A DNA stretch of 32,404 bases from Clostridia bacterium. GTDB lineage: Bacteria > Bacillota > Clostridia > Oscillospirales > CAG-272. The notes beneath the pieces were generated by a model that worked only from the letters and a program-made list of their open reading frames with translations, had not been told where the DNA came from and made no database searches. Positions 22,940 to 32,017 of the stretch are shown here, one piece after another; positions within the stretch are counted from its first letter, which is position 1; every line of letters begins with the position of its first letter. The DNA lies in contig JAFTKL010000015.1 in NCBI GenBank assembly GCA_017453285.1, positions 1 through 32,404 on the forward strand, written 5' to 3'. Made by a program: the position numbers and the translations under genes.

Positions 22940-24943
22940 TCATTCGGTTTCTTCCTCGTCCTCCTTCGAGGTTATTCCGGGAGTAGGAACGAGCCCACCG
23001 CTATATCCACATTTAGTACATCTTGTGGAATGTGTATGTCGCTGAATGATGTATGCACCACATTCACAATATGCGCAGTGAGAGGTTGAACTATACAAAT
23101 AATAACTATAAGTATAATTGTGTGACGTATGCACCGCTTTGAGTGCATTCAAGCGACCACCGGTAACACAATCACCATTAAATTCAATAAATTCATCTAC
23201 TGCGCCAAGTATTCTTGCCTTAATCTGTTCGGCTGTGAATGTAGGGTTCTGCGCAAGCACGAGAGCTGCGACTCCTGATACAAACGGTGCTGCAGCCGAT
23301 GTATGTTGGAAATGATGATATCCGTTAGAATACGTCGGATGATCACCTCTGCAATCACTGCTTTGGCATATAGCTATAGGGTAAGTTGTCAATATATCCA
23401 CTCCGGGAGCAAAAAGGTCGACATAATCAGCTCCGTAGTTGGAATGATCTTCAACGGAATCAGAGGGTGTACTTGCACCTACAACCAAAATATTATCCAA
23501 ATTAAAACATGCGGGATATACGTGATTGGCAGTTTCATCAATGTCCACTCCTCCAGATTCCGTATTTCCTGCCGTACATACCAGCAATCCAGGAAAATTA
23601 TCAATAGCATTCCTAACATCTGCGTCATAGCTTCCACCGCTTCCTGAGTAATTCAAAATATCAATACCAATATCTTTAGCGTATTGTATTGCTGCAGTTA
23701 AAGTATCAGCCGTAATATTCTCGCTACCGTATGCAACCTTCAAGGATACGATCTGTACGTTTTGGCAAATACCAAATACTCCTGCGGCGTTGCCCGTTTG
23801 CGCACCAATAATTCCTGCCACCTCTGTTCCGTGCCCCACAATATCGGTCAATCCGTTCGTGCAGGTGCAATTACTTACAAAGCACTTGCTCAAAGCAGTA
23901 TTAATATGTCCCTGAAGATCGGGATGTGTTCCGTCAACGCCACGGTCGATAACACCAATCAATATAGTGTCGCTACCCGTTTCAAACTCCCAAGCATCCA
24001 ACAGATCTATTTTCTCTGCCGCCCAATAATCGCCAGCCGTAGCGCTGTACTCCGGATCGTTGGGATATGAGTCGGTGCCAAAATATGAATTAGGCATTGC
24101 CGCGTATACATCTTCTCTCTTCTCAAGAGTTCTTATAGCAGCAACCACATCCTCCGCACTTTCTCCGGGAAAATATACGTTTATAGTTCTATACAGCTCG
24201 TGTGCTTCGCCCTCTTGCCCATAGTATTCACTTTCTTTAACTTCTGTGCACCCTATTTCGGCAAAATCTTCAACAGTATACTCCTTGCTGTTATATAAAG
24301 GCTGTATCTTCACGCGAACGACGTTAAAGTCCATTCCAAAACGATCGTCGTATTGGTAAATAAATTTATAGTCACTTGCATTCAAAGACATAAATTTTTC
24401 GTGTATTTTTCCCAAATCATCTTGAGTTATAAGACCGTTCTCATATGCATCAGCCAGTGCTATAAATTCACCGTCTTCGTATAGATATGGAGAATTATCC
24501 CTTTTGTGTCTAAATTCATATCCATCGACGTAGTATACGCCTAATTTTCCCCTTATTCCCGTATCAACGACGTATATCGCATAAGCATCTCCGAATTCCC
24601 CTAAAAACTGAACCTCGTAATCACCTAAATAAGGAGATTGCTCAGTTTTTTTAAATTGATCCCAATAATCTGATAAAATTTCACGTCGGAGCGTTATGAG
24701 AGCATCCGTTGGCTCTTCCGTAGGAGGTTCGAGAAACGGTTCGGTTTCGTGTACAGAGCCGCTCTGGACATCGGAGTTCGTATACGAACCGTCGGGAGTT
24801 ATCGGATTTCCGTTCTCATCTGTCCCGTTGGGAATAAAAATATCAAACATATCGGCAAAGTTACATCCCGAGCAAGAGCTGAGTAACAGTACTGCGAGTG
24901 CTAAAGAGATCACACGCATCAAAATACTAAAATCTCTTCTCAT
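22940..24943 (-). CDS. Subtilisin-like serine protease (S8) lipoprotein with cysteine-rich tail
   Basis: The ATG at 24943 has GGAGGG upstream and begins MRRDFSILMR; the longer frame to 24982 lacks a ribosome site. The protein has 667 residues. A signal peptide ends near LSSC/SGC (Cys24 or Cys27), then an acidic linker and a propeptide-like region of about 80-300. The catalytic triad is Asp333 in GVIDRGVDGTHPD, His371 in GHGTEVAG and Ser549 in HTSAAAPFVSG, with oxyanion Asn460 in TAGN. The usual GTSMA is QHTSAA here. The C-terminus (623-645) holds CAYCECG...RCTKCG, a possible zinc ribbon, then a Glu-rich end. DNA and codon use are visibly more AT-rich than the neighbours, which suggests a recent acquisition. 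Confidence 0.9.
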   Translation of the reverse strand: MRRDFSILMRVISLALAVLLLSSCSGCNFADMFDIFIPNGTDENGNPITPDGSYTNSDVQSGSVHETEPFLEPPTEEPTDALITLRREILSDYWDQFKKTEQSPYLGDYEVQFLGEFGDAYAIYVVDTGIRGKLGVYYVDGYEFRHKRDNSPYLYEDGEFIALADAYENGLITQDDLGKIHEKFMSLNASDYKFIYQYDDRFGMDFNVVRVKIQPLYNSKEYTVEDFAEIGCTEVKESEYYGQEGEAHELYRTINVYFPGESAEDVVAAIRTLEKREDVYAAMPNSYFGTDSYPNDPEYSATAGDYWAAEKIDLLDAWEFETGSDTILIGVIDRGVDGTHPDLQGHINTALSKCFVSNCTCTNGLTDIVGHGTEVAGIIGAQTGNAAGVFGICQNVQIVSLKVAYGSENITADTLTAAIQYAKDIGIDILNYSGSGGSYDADVRNAIDNFPGLLVCTAGNTESGGVDIDETANHVYPACFNLDNILVVGASTPSDSVEDHSNYGADYVDLFAPGVDILTTYPIAICQSSDCRGDHPTYSNGYHHFQHTSAAAPFVSGVAALVLAQNPTFTAEQIKARILGAVDEFIEFNGDCVTGGRLNALKAVHTSHNYTYSYYLYSSTSHCAYCECGAYIIQRHTHSTRCTKCGYSGGLVPTPGITSKEDEEETE

Positions 24944-24986
24944 AAATTTCCCTCCATAAAGCTTATTAGTCGTTCTCCACAATTTA

Positions 24987-25015
24987 ATTATAGATCTATT
25001 TTAACTATTTGTCAA
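24987..25015 (-). promoter_or_regulatory. Promoter of the S8 protease
   Basis: On the minus strand TTGACA (25015-25010), 17 bp, TATAAT (24992-24987): a perfect consensus. Confidence 0.9.
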
Positions 25016-25036
25016 GCGATTTGACGCATAAAAAGC

Positions 25037-25069
25037 TCAGCCTTTGCAGTTTTGAGGTGCAAAGGCTGA
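25037..25069 (-). terminator. Terminator of the GH127 gene
   Basis: TCAGCCTTTGCA (25037-25048) pairs with TGCAAAGGCTGA (25058-25069) across 9 bases. The minus-strand transcript continues GCTTTTTAT. Confidence 0.85.
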
Positions 25070-25082
25070 ATTTTGTTTGTTT

Positions 25083-26900
25083 TTATTTTACGTTAAGATA
25101 AACGACCATATCGCTCTCTCCGCGGTTTGCGAAGCAGTGATACGGGATGAGTCTCACTATTCTCGGCTCAAACTTACGAGAATAAGGCGCGTAGAGCTTA
25201 TCGGTCTTCTCATCGACTCTCAGATACCCCTCACAATCAATGACCTCTCTGCCGAGCTCTTCGCTGTAAGAGATATTCGCGTCTGCGATCTTCTCGGGAT
25301 CGAGATAGAGCTTATGCACGCCGTCTGCGTTGTCGACTGCCTCTGCGCAGTAGATCATCGGTCCATAGCGGAGTGCCGCCTTGCCGAGATTGCGGACTAC
25401 GTTGACAGAGGACGCAACGAGCTCGGGGTTCATCGTGAGCTTCAGCTCAAACTCGCCTGCCTCAAAGCACGCATAGCTACTCTTTACGGTATGTTCCTTG
25501 TTCGTTCCGAAGCCGTGGCACCACTCGGGGATGCGAACTCTTACGGGAACGTTGGTCTTTATCTTGAGTGTGGAGTCGTAAGGATAATTTGTGCTGACCT
25601 CGACGCGCGCACCGTCCTTTTCGTACACGCTGTCGGCGAACTGATTGATATACACTTCCCCGCTCTTCTCGTCGAAGGAGTACATATAATTACCCAGCGA
25701 TGAGAGCAGTCTTACGATATTAGGCGGGCAGCAGGAGCATCCGAACACCTTCGGGCGCTGAGTGATGGGCCAACGCTCAGAGTAATTGAGCATATCAAGT
25801 CTATGTCTGTCGGTAAGATAGATCTCAAGCGGATTTTCGTAGAAGAACTTGTCTCCGTCGAGCGAGACGCCCGAAAGCATTCCGTTGTACATCTCAAGCT
25901 CGATGGCATCTGCATACTTTGCCGCGTTCTCGGGGTCAAGTGCCATCATTCTCTGCGCGAAGAACATAAGTCCGATAGACGCGCAGGTCTCGGCATACGC
26001 CGAAGCGTTGGGAAGATCATACGCTACGGTAAATGTCTCTCCGCGATAAGCAGAGCCGATACCGCCCGTGATATACATCTTCTTCTGCGTGATGTTGTCG
26101 AAGAGCGCTATGCAAGCCTCCTTGAGCTTCTCGTCGCCGCTCTCGAGTGCGAGATCAGCCATTCCCGAATAGAGATATACCGCGCGTACCGAGTGACCGA
26201 AGGCTTCCTTCTGCTCGCGTATCGGCAGATGGTTCTGCGCGTAGTAGGGCGAGTCGAGGATATCCTCCTCGGTATTATCGGGAAGTCCGCGATTTTCAAG
26301 GAAGAAACGGCAAAGCTCAAAGAATTTCTTCTTTCCCGTGGTCTTGTACATACGGTAGAGCGCGAGCTCGATCTCCTCGTGACCGGGAGTCGTGAATGCC
26401 GCGGAATGCTCCTTGACGAAGACCTTCTCTATGTAGTCGGCATACTTCTCCATTATATTCAGAAATCTGTCGCGTCCCGTCACGTCGTAGTAAGCGCAAG
26501 CCGCCTCCATAAGATGACCCGCGCAATAAAGCTCGTGCCAATTGCGGCAGGACCAGCGCGCCTCGGGCTTGACGACCGTGAAGTAGATATTGAAATATCC
26601 GTCCTCGCACTGATTTTTCTCGATATCGTCGATAAGACTCTCGATCTTCTCCTCGAGATCGGGGCGATCCTCACGCGAGAGCACGTAAGCCGCACCCTCC
26701 ATCCATTTTGCAACGTCCGAGTCCCAGAAGAAATGAGGCTGCTTTTCCTCTCCCTCTTTCCACTCAAACTTGAACGCATCTATTCTGCCGGTCTCGTAAA
26801 ATCTGTCGTATACTGCGTTTATCGTGACCTTGCTGTTAAGCTCCTCCATCTGTTTCCAGAAGCCGCTGCGGAGCGTTACGTTACGGTAATTGTACTGCAT
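25083..26900 (-). CDS. GH127 beta-L-arabinofuranosidase
   Basis: The ATG at 26900 (MQYNYRNVTL) has AAAGGAG upstream; the longer frame to 26942 runs through the promoter. The 605-residue protein has no signal peptide. The (alpha/alpha)6 barrel contains the GH127 active-site set: Glu288 in YRGETF, Glu304 and Cys306 in AYAETCA, and Cys390/Cys391 in CSCCPPN. By analogy with Bifidobacterium HypBA1, a cysteine nucleophile held by a zinc site attacks the sugar. The enzyme releases beta-L-arabinofuranose from hydroxyproline-linked or pectic side-chain oligosaccharides. It is a single-gene transcript with promoter at 26929-26956 and terminator at 25037-25069. Confidence 0.92.
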   Translation of the reverse strand: MQYNYRNVTLRSGFWKQMEELNSKVTINAVYDRFYETGRIDAFKFEWKEGEEKQPHFFWDSDVAKWMEGAAYVLSREDRPDLEEKIESLIDDIEKNQCEDGYFNIYFTVVKPEARWSCRNWHELYCAGHLMEAACAYYDVTGRDRFLNIMEKYADYIEKVFVKEHSAAFTTPGHEEIELALYRMYKTTGKKKFFELCRFFLENRGLPDNTEEDILDSPYYAQNHLPIREQKEAFGHSVRAVYLYSGMADLALESGDEKLKEACIALFDNITQKKMYITGGIGSAYRGETFTVAYDLPNASAYAETCASIGLMFFAQRMMALDPENAAKYADAIELEMYNGMLSGVSLDGDKFFYENPLEIYLTDRHRLDMLNYSERWPITQRPKVFGCSCCPPNIVRLLSSLGNYMYSFDEKSGEVYINQFADSVYEKDGARVEVSTNYPYDSTLKIKTNVPVRVRIPEWCHGFGTNKEHTVKSSYACFEAGEFELKLTMNPELVASSVNVVRNLGKAALRYGPMIYCAEAVDNADGVHKLYLDPEKIADANISYSEELGREVIDCEGYLRVDEKTDKLYAPYSRKFEPRIVRLIPYHCFANRGESDMVVYLNVK

Positions 26901-26928
26901 AGTGGTCTCCTTTACTTTTGATACGTTA

Positions 26929-26963
26929 ATTATATCACGCAAAAAGGCAATATCAAATTGATA
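26929..26963 (-). promoter_or_regulatory. GH127 promoter with overlapping palindrome
   Basis: On the minus strand TTGATA (26956-26951), 16 bp ending in TGA, TATAAT (26934-26929). A 13-bp palindrome TATCAAATTGATA (26951-26963) covers the -35 box and could be a repressor operator. Confidence 0.6.
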
Positions 26964-26987
26964 AAATCAAGATCTTTATTGTCAATA

Positions 26988-27929
26988 TCACTCTTCCGGG
27001 GAATGCTCTATCTCCTTGATATCCTCGACGTTATATGGCGTCGACTGATATACGAAATAGTTGAGCCAATTGGAATAGAGCAGATTTGCGCAGCTTCTCC
27101 AACGAACTATAGGCTCTGCGGTGTCGTCGTCGTTCGGGAAATAATTCTTCGGTATCTCGATCGGAAGTCCCGCGTTCTTGTCGCGCATATACTCCTTCTT
27201 AAGCGTGTCAGCGTCGTACTCGGAGTGTCCCGTAACGAAGATCTGTCTTCCCTTGCCCGTAGCGCAGACGAAAACTCCCGCCTCGTCCGAGCTTGCGAGT
27301 ATCTTGAGCTGAGGAACTGCCTCTATATCTTCTCTGCGGCAGGTAGTATGTCTTGAGTGAGGTACAACGAAGGTATCGTCAAAGCCGCGGAAGAGGATCG
27401 AGAGCTTGTGGTCAAGCTTATGCTCGAATACACCGAAGAGCTTCTTTTCAAGCGGATATTTCTTTACGCCGTAGTGGTAGTAAAGTCCTGCCTGCGCGCC
27501 CCAACAGATATGGAACGTGCTCGTTACGTGTGTCTTTGTCCACTCCATAATACGACAGAGCTCGTCCCAATACTCGACCTCTTCAAATTCCATCTGCTCG
27601 ACGGGCGCACCCGTGATGATCATTCCGTCATATTTCTTATGCTCGACCTCGTCAAAGGTCTTGTAGAATGCGAGCATATGATCCTCTGAGGTGTGCTTTG
27701 ACTTGTGAGTCGCGGTCTGCAGAAGCTCAAGCTCGACCTGAAGCGGAGTATTGCCGATAAGACGCGCGATCTGCGTCTCGGTGACGATCTTCTGCGGCAT
27801 CAGATTGAGCATAAGGATCTTCAGCGGACGGATGTCCTGAGTCATAGCTCGCGTTTCGGTCATAACGAAGATATTTTCATTGAGAAGCACCTGCGTTGCA
27901 GGCAAAAGATTTGGTATTTTAATAGGCAT
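26988..27929 (-). CDS. metA: Homoserine O-acetyltransferase, MetA family
   Basis: A 313-residue MetA-fold enzyme with catalytic Cys142 in FHICWGAQ, His235 and Glu237 in TGHSEYD. MetA proteins are often annotated as homoserine O-succinyltransferase. Residue 111 decides acyl-CoA choice: Gly in E. coli selects succinyl-CoA, Glu in Bacillus cereus selects acetyl-CoA. Here the count places Glu at 111 ([10 protein letters not shown]), so acetyl-CoA is predicted. This agrees with the gene upstream, which encodes O-acetylhomoserine sulfhydrylase 17 bases away. Together they make homocysteine from homoserine, acetyl-CoA and sulfide in the cytoplasm. Confidence 0.95.
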   Translation of the reverse strand: MPIKIPNLLPATQVLLNENIFVMTETRAMTQDIRPLKILMLNLMPQKIVTETQIARLIGNTPLQVELELLQTATHKSKHTSEDHMLAFYKTFDEVEHKKYDGMIITGAPVEQMEFEEVEYWDELCRIMEWTKTHVTSTFHICWGAQAGLYYHYGVKKYPLEKKLFGVFEHKLDHKLSILFRGFDDTFVVPHSRHTTCRREDIEAVPQLKILASSDEAGVFVCATGKGRQIFVTGHSEYDADTLKKEYMRDKNAGLPIEIPKNYFPNDDDTAEPIVRWRSCANLLYSNWLNYFVYQSTPYNVEDIKEIEHSPEE

Positions 27930-27945
27930 AATGCCCTCCTAAATT

Positions 27946-29232
27946 TCAGTTGAGTGCGTCAAGCGCCTGCTTGATATCCTCAATAAGATCCTCTGCGTTC
28001 TCAATTCCGCAGGAAAGGCGAACAAGATCGCCCGAAATGCCTGCCGCAACCAGCTCTTCCTCGTTCATCTGACGGTGAGTTGCGCTTGCGGGGTGCAAAC
28101 AGCAGGTTCTCGCGTCGGCAACGTGAGTCTCGATAGCCGCGATCTTGAGGTTACCCATAAACTTCTCTGCCATCTCGCGTCCGCCCTTGACACCAAAGCT
28201 TACGACGCCGCAAGTGCCTCCCGGCATATACTTCTGTGCGAGATCGTAGTACTTGTCACCCTCAAGGCTCGGGTAGGTCACCCAGGAAATTCTGTCGTCA
28301 GACTTAAGGAACTTCGCGACAGCAAGACCGTTCTCGCAGTGGCGAGCCATTCTTACGTGCAGGCTCTCAAGTCCGAGATTGAGCAGAAATGCGTTCTGAG
28401 GTGCCTGAATTGCACCGAAATCACGCATAAGCTGAGCGGTAGCCTTGGTTATAAACGCGCCCTCAATGCCGAAACGCTCGGTGTAGGTAACGCCGTGGTA
28501 GCTCTCGTCGGGAGTGCAGAGTCCGGGGAATTTGTCGGGGTACTTGGTCCAGTCGAACTTACCCGAGTCAACGATGCATCCGCCGACAGCCGCGCCGTGT
28601 CCGTCCATATATTTTGTGGTAGAATGCGTTACTATATCTGCGCCCCACTCAAAAGGACGGCAATTTACGGGAGTCGCAAAGGTGTTATCGATGATCAGCG
28701 GAACGCCGTGAGCGTGCGCGACCTTCGCGAAAAGCTCGATATCAAGAACTGTGAGCGCGGGATTTGCGATAGTCTCGCCGAACACCGCCTTGGTGTTCTC
28801 TCTGAATGCCGCGTTAAGCTCCTCCTCGGTCGAGTCGGGGGAAACGAAGGTAAAGTCAATTCCCATTCTCTTGAGCGTTACCGAGAAGAGATTGTAGGTT
28901 CCGCCGTAGATGGTGGAGCTGGCGATAACGTGATCGCCGCAGGATGCGATGTTAAATATCGCAAAGAAATTCGCCGCCTGACCGGAAGAGGTCAGCATAG
29001 CCGCAGTTCCGCCCTCCATGTCGCAGATCTTAGCCGCAACGCTGTCGTTGGTGGGATTCTGAAGACGTGTGTAGAAATATCCCGAAGCCTCGAGGTCAAA
29101 GAGCTTACCCATCTCGGCGCTCGATTCATACTTAAAGGTCGTACTCTGAATTATCGGTATCTGTCTGGGCTCGCCGTTTCCGGGGGTGTATCCGCCCTGC
29201 ACGCATTTGGTCTCTATCTTGTAGTTTGACAT
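27946..29232 (-). CDS. metY: O-acetylhomoserine sulfhydrylase (PLP-dependent)
   Basis: A 428-residue fold-type I PLP enzyme of the Cys/Met metabolism family. Key elements are TRLQNPTND (PLP phosphate contact, about 55-63), SSGQAAN at 82-88, IIDNTFATP with the cofactor Asp182 and the Schiff-base Lys207 in HSTTKYMDGH. The long insert GGCIVDSGKFDW and length above 420 separate it from the shorter cystathionine gamma-synthases and fit the MetY/Met17 group, which joins O-acetylhomoserine and sulfide to give homocysteine. It is the first gene of metY-metA. The ATG is preceded by AAAGGAG; no SAM riboswitch or T-box is present in the short leader. Confidence 0.95.
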   Translation of the reverse strand: MSNYKIETKCVQGGYTPGNGEPRQIPIIQSTTFKYESSAEMGKLFDLEASGYFYTRLQNPTNDSVAAKICDMEGGTAAMLTSSGQAANFFAIFNIASCGDHVIASSTIYGGTYNLFSVTLKRMGIDFTFVSPDSTEEELNAAFRENTKAVFGETIANPALTVLDIELFAKVAHAHGVPLIIDNTFATPVNCRPFEWGADIVTHSTTKYMDGHGAAVGGCIVDSGKFDWTKYPDKFPGLCTPDESYHGVTYTERFGIEGAFITKATAQLMRDFGAIQAPQNAFLLNLGLESLHVRMARHCENGLAVAKFLKSDDRISWVTYPSLEGDKYYDLAQKYMPGGTCGVVSFGVKGGREMAEKFMGNLKIAAIETHVADARTCCLHPASATHRQMNEEELVAAGISGDLVRLSCGIENAEDLIEDIKQALDALN

Positions 29233-29304
29233 ATCTGTATCTCCTTTTTGGATAAAAAATAACTATACAGATACAATTATATCACAAATAGCGCGATTAT
29301 TCAA
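29232..29304 (-). promoter_or_regulatory. metY promoter and leader inverted repeat
   Basis: On the minus strand TTGAAT (29304-29299), 17 bp ending in TGA, TATAAT (29281-29276). Downstream, ATACAGATA (29265-29273) and TATCTGTAT (29232-29240) form a 9-bp inverted repeat around the ribosome site. The predicted start near 29269 falls inside the first arm, so a DNA operator is as likely as an RNA hairpin. Confidence 0.6.
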
Positions 29305-29353
29305 GGAGTTTGATTAAAAGTCTAAATAAAAATTTCATTATTCAAATATCCCA

Positions 29354-29382
29354 TTGACAAACGCTGAAAACTTCGATATAAT
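29354..29382 (+). promoter_or_regulatory. Promoter of the GH2 gene
   Basis: TTGACA (29354-29359), 17 bp, TATAAT (29377-29382), about 40 bases before the ATG: a perfect consensus. Confidence 0.9.
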
Positions 29383-29421
29383 TATTATAACAACTATCAC
29401 TTTGAAAGGTGGATAAAAACT

Positions 29422-31173
29422 ATGAATAATATTCCTCGTAACGAGTATCCGCGTCCCGACAGACACAGAGACAGTTGGCTTTGTCTCAACGGAACTTGGG
29501 ATTTCGAGATCGACAATGCGCTTGTAGGCGAAGCAAAGAAGTTCTTCGAGCGCGACAGCCTTGACGGCAAGATCACCGTTCCCTTCTGCCCCGAAAGCAG
29601 ACTCTCGGGAGTTGCTCACACCGATTTTATGAACGCAGTATGGTACAGACGCGACCTCGACATCCCTGCTGATTGGGCAGGCAAGAACGTCATCCTCCAT
29701 ATCGACGCTTCCGACTACGAGACCACCGTTTACGTCAACGGCAAGAACGTCGGCACACACCGCGGCGGATACACCTCGTTCCAATATGATATTACAAACT
29801 ACCTCGCAGCAGAAGGCAACTACGTTACCGTCTGCGCAAAGGACGACATCAGAGGCGAGAAGCAGGTTTCGGGTAAGCAGTCCCACCGCTTTGGCTCTTA
29901 CGGTTGCTACTACACCAGAACCACGGGTATCTGGCAGACCGTTTGGCTTGAGGCTGTCGAGGCGGCTCACGTTACCGCATACAAGGTATTTGCTAACATC
30001 TCCGACCCCTCCGTTACACTCGACGTACTTACGAGCAACGCATCCGTAGGCGCAGAGCTCAACGTTAAGGCATACTATGAAGGCAAGCTTATGGGCGAGA
30101 CTTCTGCGACTGTCGCATCGGGTTCCACCACCGTTAACATCGCACTTGCCGAGAAGCACCTCTGGGAGTGCGGCAACGGCAGACTCTACGACCTCAAGTT
30201 CGAGCTTACCAAGGACGGTAAGACCGACGTGATGGACGGCTACTTCGGTCTGCGCGAGGTTGCTCTCACAAGAGACCGCGGACTTATGATCAACGGCAAG
30301 ACCGTTTTCGGTCGTTTCGTTCTCGATCAGGGCTTCAACCCCGAGGGAATTATCACCGCTCCCAATGACAAGCACCTCGTTTTCGATATCGAAGCTTCTA
30401 TGGCTTGCGGATTTAACGGCGCAAGACTTCACCAGAAGGTATTCGAGCCCCGCTTCCTCTACCACGCTGACCGCCTCGGTTATATGGTTTGGGGCGAGAC
30501 GGGTAACTGGGGACTTGACCACACGCTCCCCGAGGCTATCTACAACTTCCTGCCCGAGTGGCTTGAAGAGGTAGAGCGCGACTTCTCGCACCCCTCCGTT
30601 ATCGGATGGTGCCCCACCAACGAGACATGGGACAAGCACGGAAGACAGCAATTCAACCCCTTCCTTGACAGCATCTACGACATTACAAAGGCAATCGACA
30701 AGACCCGTCCCGTGATCACCTCGAGCGGTTCTTACCCCACCGAGCGCACCGACGTTCACGACGTTCACGACTACGAGCAGGATCCCGTAAAGTTCCGCTC
30801 CTACTACGCCGAGATCGATAAGGGTATCATTCGCGACCAGCTCAACAGAGGCAACAGAGTGGGCCGTCAGGTTTCCAAGACTCACCTTCCCATCTTCGTC
30901 AGCGAATACGGCGGAATAGGTTGGGTAATGAAGGAAGACGCAAGTGCTTGGGGATACGGCAAGAGCGTTGAGGGCGAGGCAGAATTCTTCGAGAGACTCG
31001 AGGGCCTTACCGATGCACTCCTTGAGAATAAGGACATTTTCGGATACTGCTACACTCAGCTCACCGACGTTGAGCAGGAGCAGAACGGACTTCTGACCTA
31101 CGACCGTCAGTTCAAGTTTGATCCCGCAAGATACCACAGAATTTTCGCTAAGAAGGCTGTAATTGAGGACTAA
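29422..31173 (+). CDS. GH2 glycoside hydrolase (beta-galactosidase/glucuronidase type), cytoplasmic
   Basis: A 583-residue protein without signal peptide. It has an N-terminal jelly-roll sugar-binding domain (about 15-180, with WYRRDLDIP and VYVNGKNVGTHRGGYTSF), an Ig-like domain (about 180-285) and a TIM barrel. The acid/base is Glu401 in WCPTNETWD and the nucleophile Glu495 in IFVSEYGGIG. It lacks the C-terminal domains of LacZ and matches the compact GH2 forms near 600 residues. Typical activities are beta-galactosidase, beta-glucuronidase or alpha-L-arabinopyranosidase-like; specificity is open. It is a single-gene transcript with strong promoter and terminator. Codon use is strongly biased (GGC, AAG, GAG, CTC), suggesting high expression. 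Confidence 0.92.
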   Translation: MNNIPRNEYPRPDRHRDSWLCLNGTWDFEIDNALVGEAKKFFERDSLDGKITVPFCPESRLSGVAHTDFMNAVWYRRDLDIPADWAGKNVILHIDASDYETTVYVNGKNVGTHRGGYTSFQYDITNYLAAEGNYVTVCAKDDIRGEKQVSGKQSHRFGSYGCYYTRTTGIWQTVWLEAVEAAHVTAYKVFANISDPSVTLDVLTSNASVGAELNVKAYYEGKLMGETSATVASGSTTVNIALAEKHLWECGNGRLYDLKFELTKDGKTDVMDGYFGLREVALTRDRGLMINGKTVFGRFVLDQGFNPEGIITAPNDKHLVFDIEASMACGFNGARLHQKVFEPRFLYHADRLGYMVWGETGNWGLDHTLPEAIYNFLPEWLEEVERDFSHPSVIGWCPTNETWDKHGRQQFNPFLDSIYDITKAIDKTRPVITSSGSYPTERTDVHDVHDYEQDPVKFRSYYAEIDKGIIRDQLNRGNRVGRQVSKTHLPIFVSEYGGIGWVMKEDASAWGYGKSVEGEAEFFERLEGLTDALLENKDIFGYCYTQLTDVEQEQNGLLTYDRQFKFDPARYHRIFAKKAVIED

Positions 31174-31187
31174 ATCAATTAAAATCA

Positions 31188-31218
31188 AAAAGGTTGACTG
31201 AAATTCAGTCAACCTTTT
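31188..31218. terminator. Bidirectional terminator between GH2 and HAD genes
   Basis: AAAAGGTTGACTGAA (31188-31202) and TTCAGTCAACCTTTT (31204-31218) form a perfect stem with flanking A and T runs between convergent genes. Confidence 0.85.
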
Positions 31219-31229
31219 ATTTTATCAAT

Positions 31230-31949
31230 TCAGAGTCTCTCAAGCATATGTACAGCCTGCTCGAAGCTGCCTCGCTCGCCCGTCCAAACGAAATGGTCGG
31301 ACATTATGCGGCAGTCGGTCACCAGATAGCATCTCATTCCCGCCTCGGTCGCCGCCTTCATATCGTCGCGCTCGTCGTTGCCGATCATCAGGCAATTTTC
31401 GGGAGATACGCCGATCTTCTCGCAAATATCTCGGTAATAATGGGGATTTGGCTTGCTGAATTTAGAATTGTCATACGAGGTTATGAGATCAAAATCGCTC
31501 TCCTCAAGTCCGATCCAGCTTATACGCTCAAGCTGTGCCGCCATAGGAAATACGGGATTTGTCGCAAGCACGACCTTTCTGCCGTTTCTGTGTGCCGCCT
31601 CGATCATATCCCTCGCGCGCGGATTTGTGCCAACGTGTTCCCTGACCTTCTTGAACTGTCCGAGATAGAATTCGTCTGTGATCGAGATGAGCTCAGTGCG
31701 CTCCTCGCCGATCATCTTGAAGAAATTCTCCCAAAAAGCTTCCTTATTATATCTGCTTCCGTCGTTTCTTATCATAAATTCGGTCGCGCCCATCGTTGCC
31801 TCAACCATTGTGTTCGGAGCTATTCCGTAAGGAGCGACGAACATCGAAAGTCGCTTGAGATATTCCTTTAGAAATACCGACTGATCCATTGGGAGAAGCG
31901 TTCCATCCAGATCAAAAAGAATTGCCTTGATTTCAGCCTTGGTTGCCAT
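31230..31949 (-). CDS. HAD-family hydrolase
   Basis: The ATG at 31949 (MATKAEIKAI) has AAAGGAA upstream and places the HAD motif at the usual distance; the frame extends to 32006 but would then run into the rRNA terminator. The 239-residue protein has motif I LFDLDGTLLP (Asp13, Asp15), a large helical cap, motif II VLATNPVFP, motif III Lys in SKPNPHYY and motif IV MIGNDERDDMKAA. It belongs to the phosphoglycolate-phosphatase-like class. Substrate is unknown. It lies directly downstream of the 23S rRNA terminator on the same strand; no clear promoter of its own was found. Confidence 0.88.
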   Translation of the reverse strand: MATKAEIKAILFDLDGTLLPMDQSVFLKEYLKRLSMFVAPYGIAPNTMVEATMGATEFMIRNDGSRYNKEAFWENFFKMIGEERTELISITDEFYLGQFKKVREHVGTNPRARDMIEAAHRNGRKVVLATNPVFPMAAQLERISWIGLEESDFDLITSYDNSKFSKPNPHYYRDICEKIGVSPENCLMIGNDERDDMKAATEAGMRCYLVTDCRIMSDHFVWTGERGSFEQAVHMLERL

Positions 31950-31988
31950 AAAACTTAAGGTTCCTTTCATACGTGCCCTGATTTTCGC

Positions 31989-32017
31989 AAAAAAAAGGAG
32001 CAACACGAGGCTGCTCC
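31989..32017 (-). terminator. Terminator of the rRNA operon
   Basis: GGAGCA (31997-32002) pairs with TGCTCC (32012-32017) across 9 bases, followed on the minus strand by eight T residues. It lies about 90 bases after the 23S 3' end. Confidence 0.8.

Noticed and set aside
22934..22948. Small hairpin CCGAAT/ATTCGG at the stop of the S8 protease gene as terminator
   Set aside because: Only 6 bp and no U-tract follows on the minus strand; support is too weak to list.
29233..29340. SAM riboswitch or T-box in front of metY
   Set aside because: The leader from the predicted start is only about 40 bases and lacks the conserved cores of either element.
29338..31212. 624-codon minus-strand open frame opposite the GH2 gene
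   Set aside because: The GH2 frame has all catalytic motifs, a promoter and an RBS. The antisense frame is Val/Leu/Ser-rich and arises from strongly biased codons.
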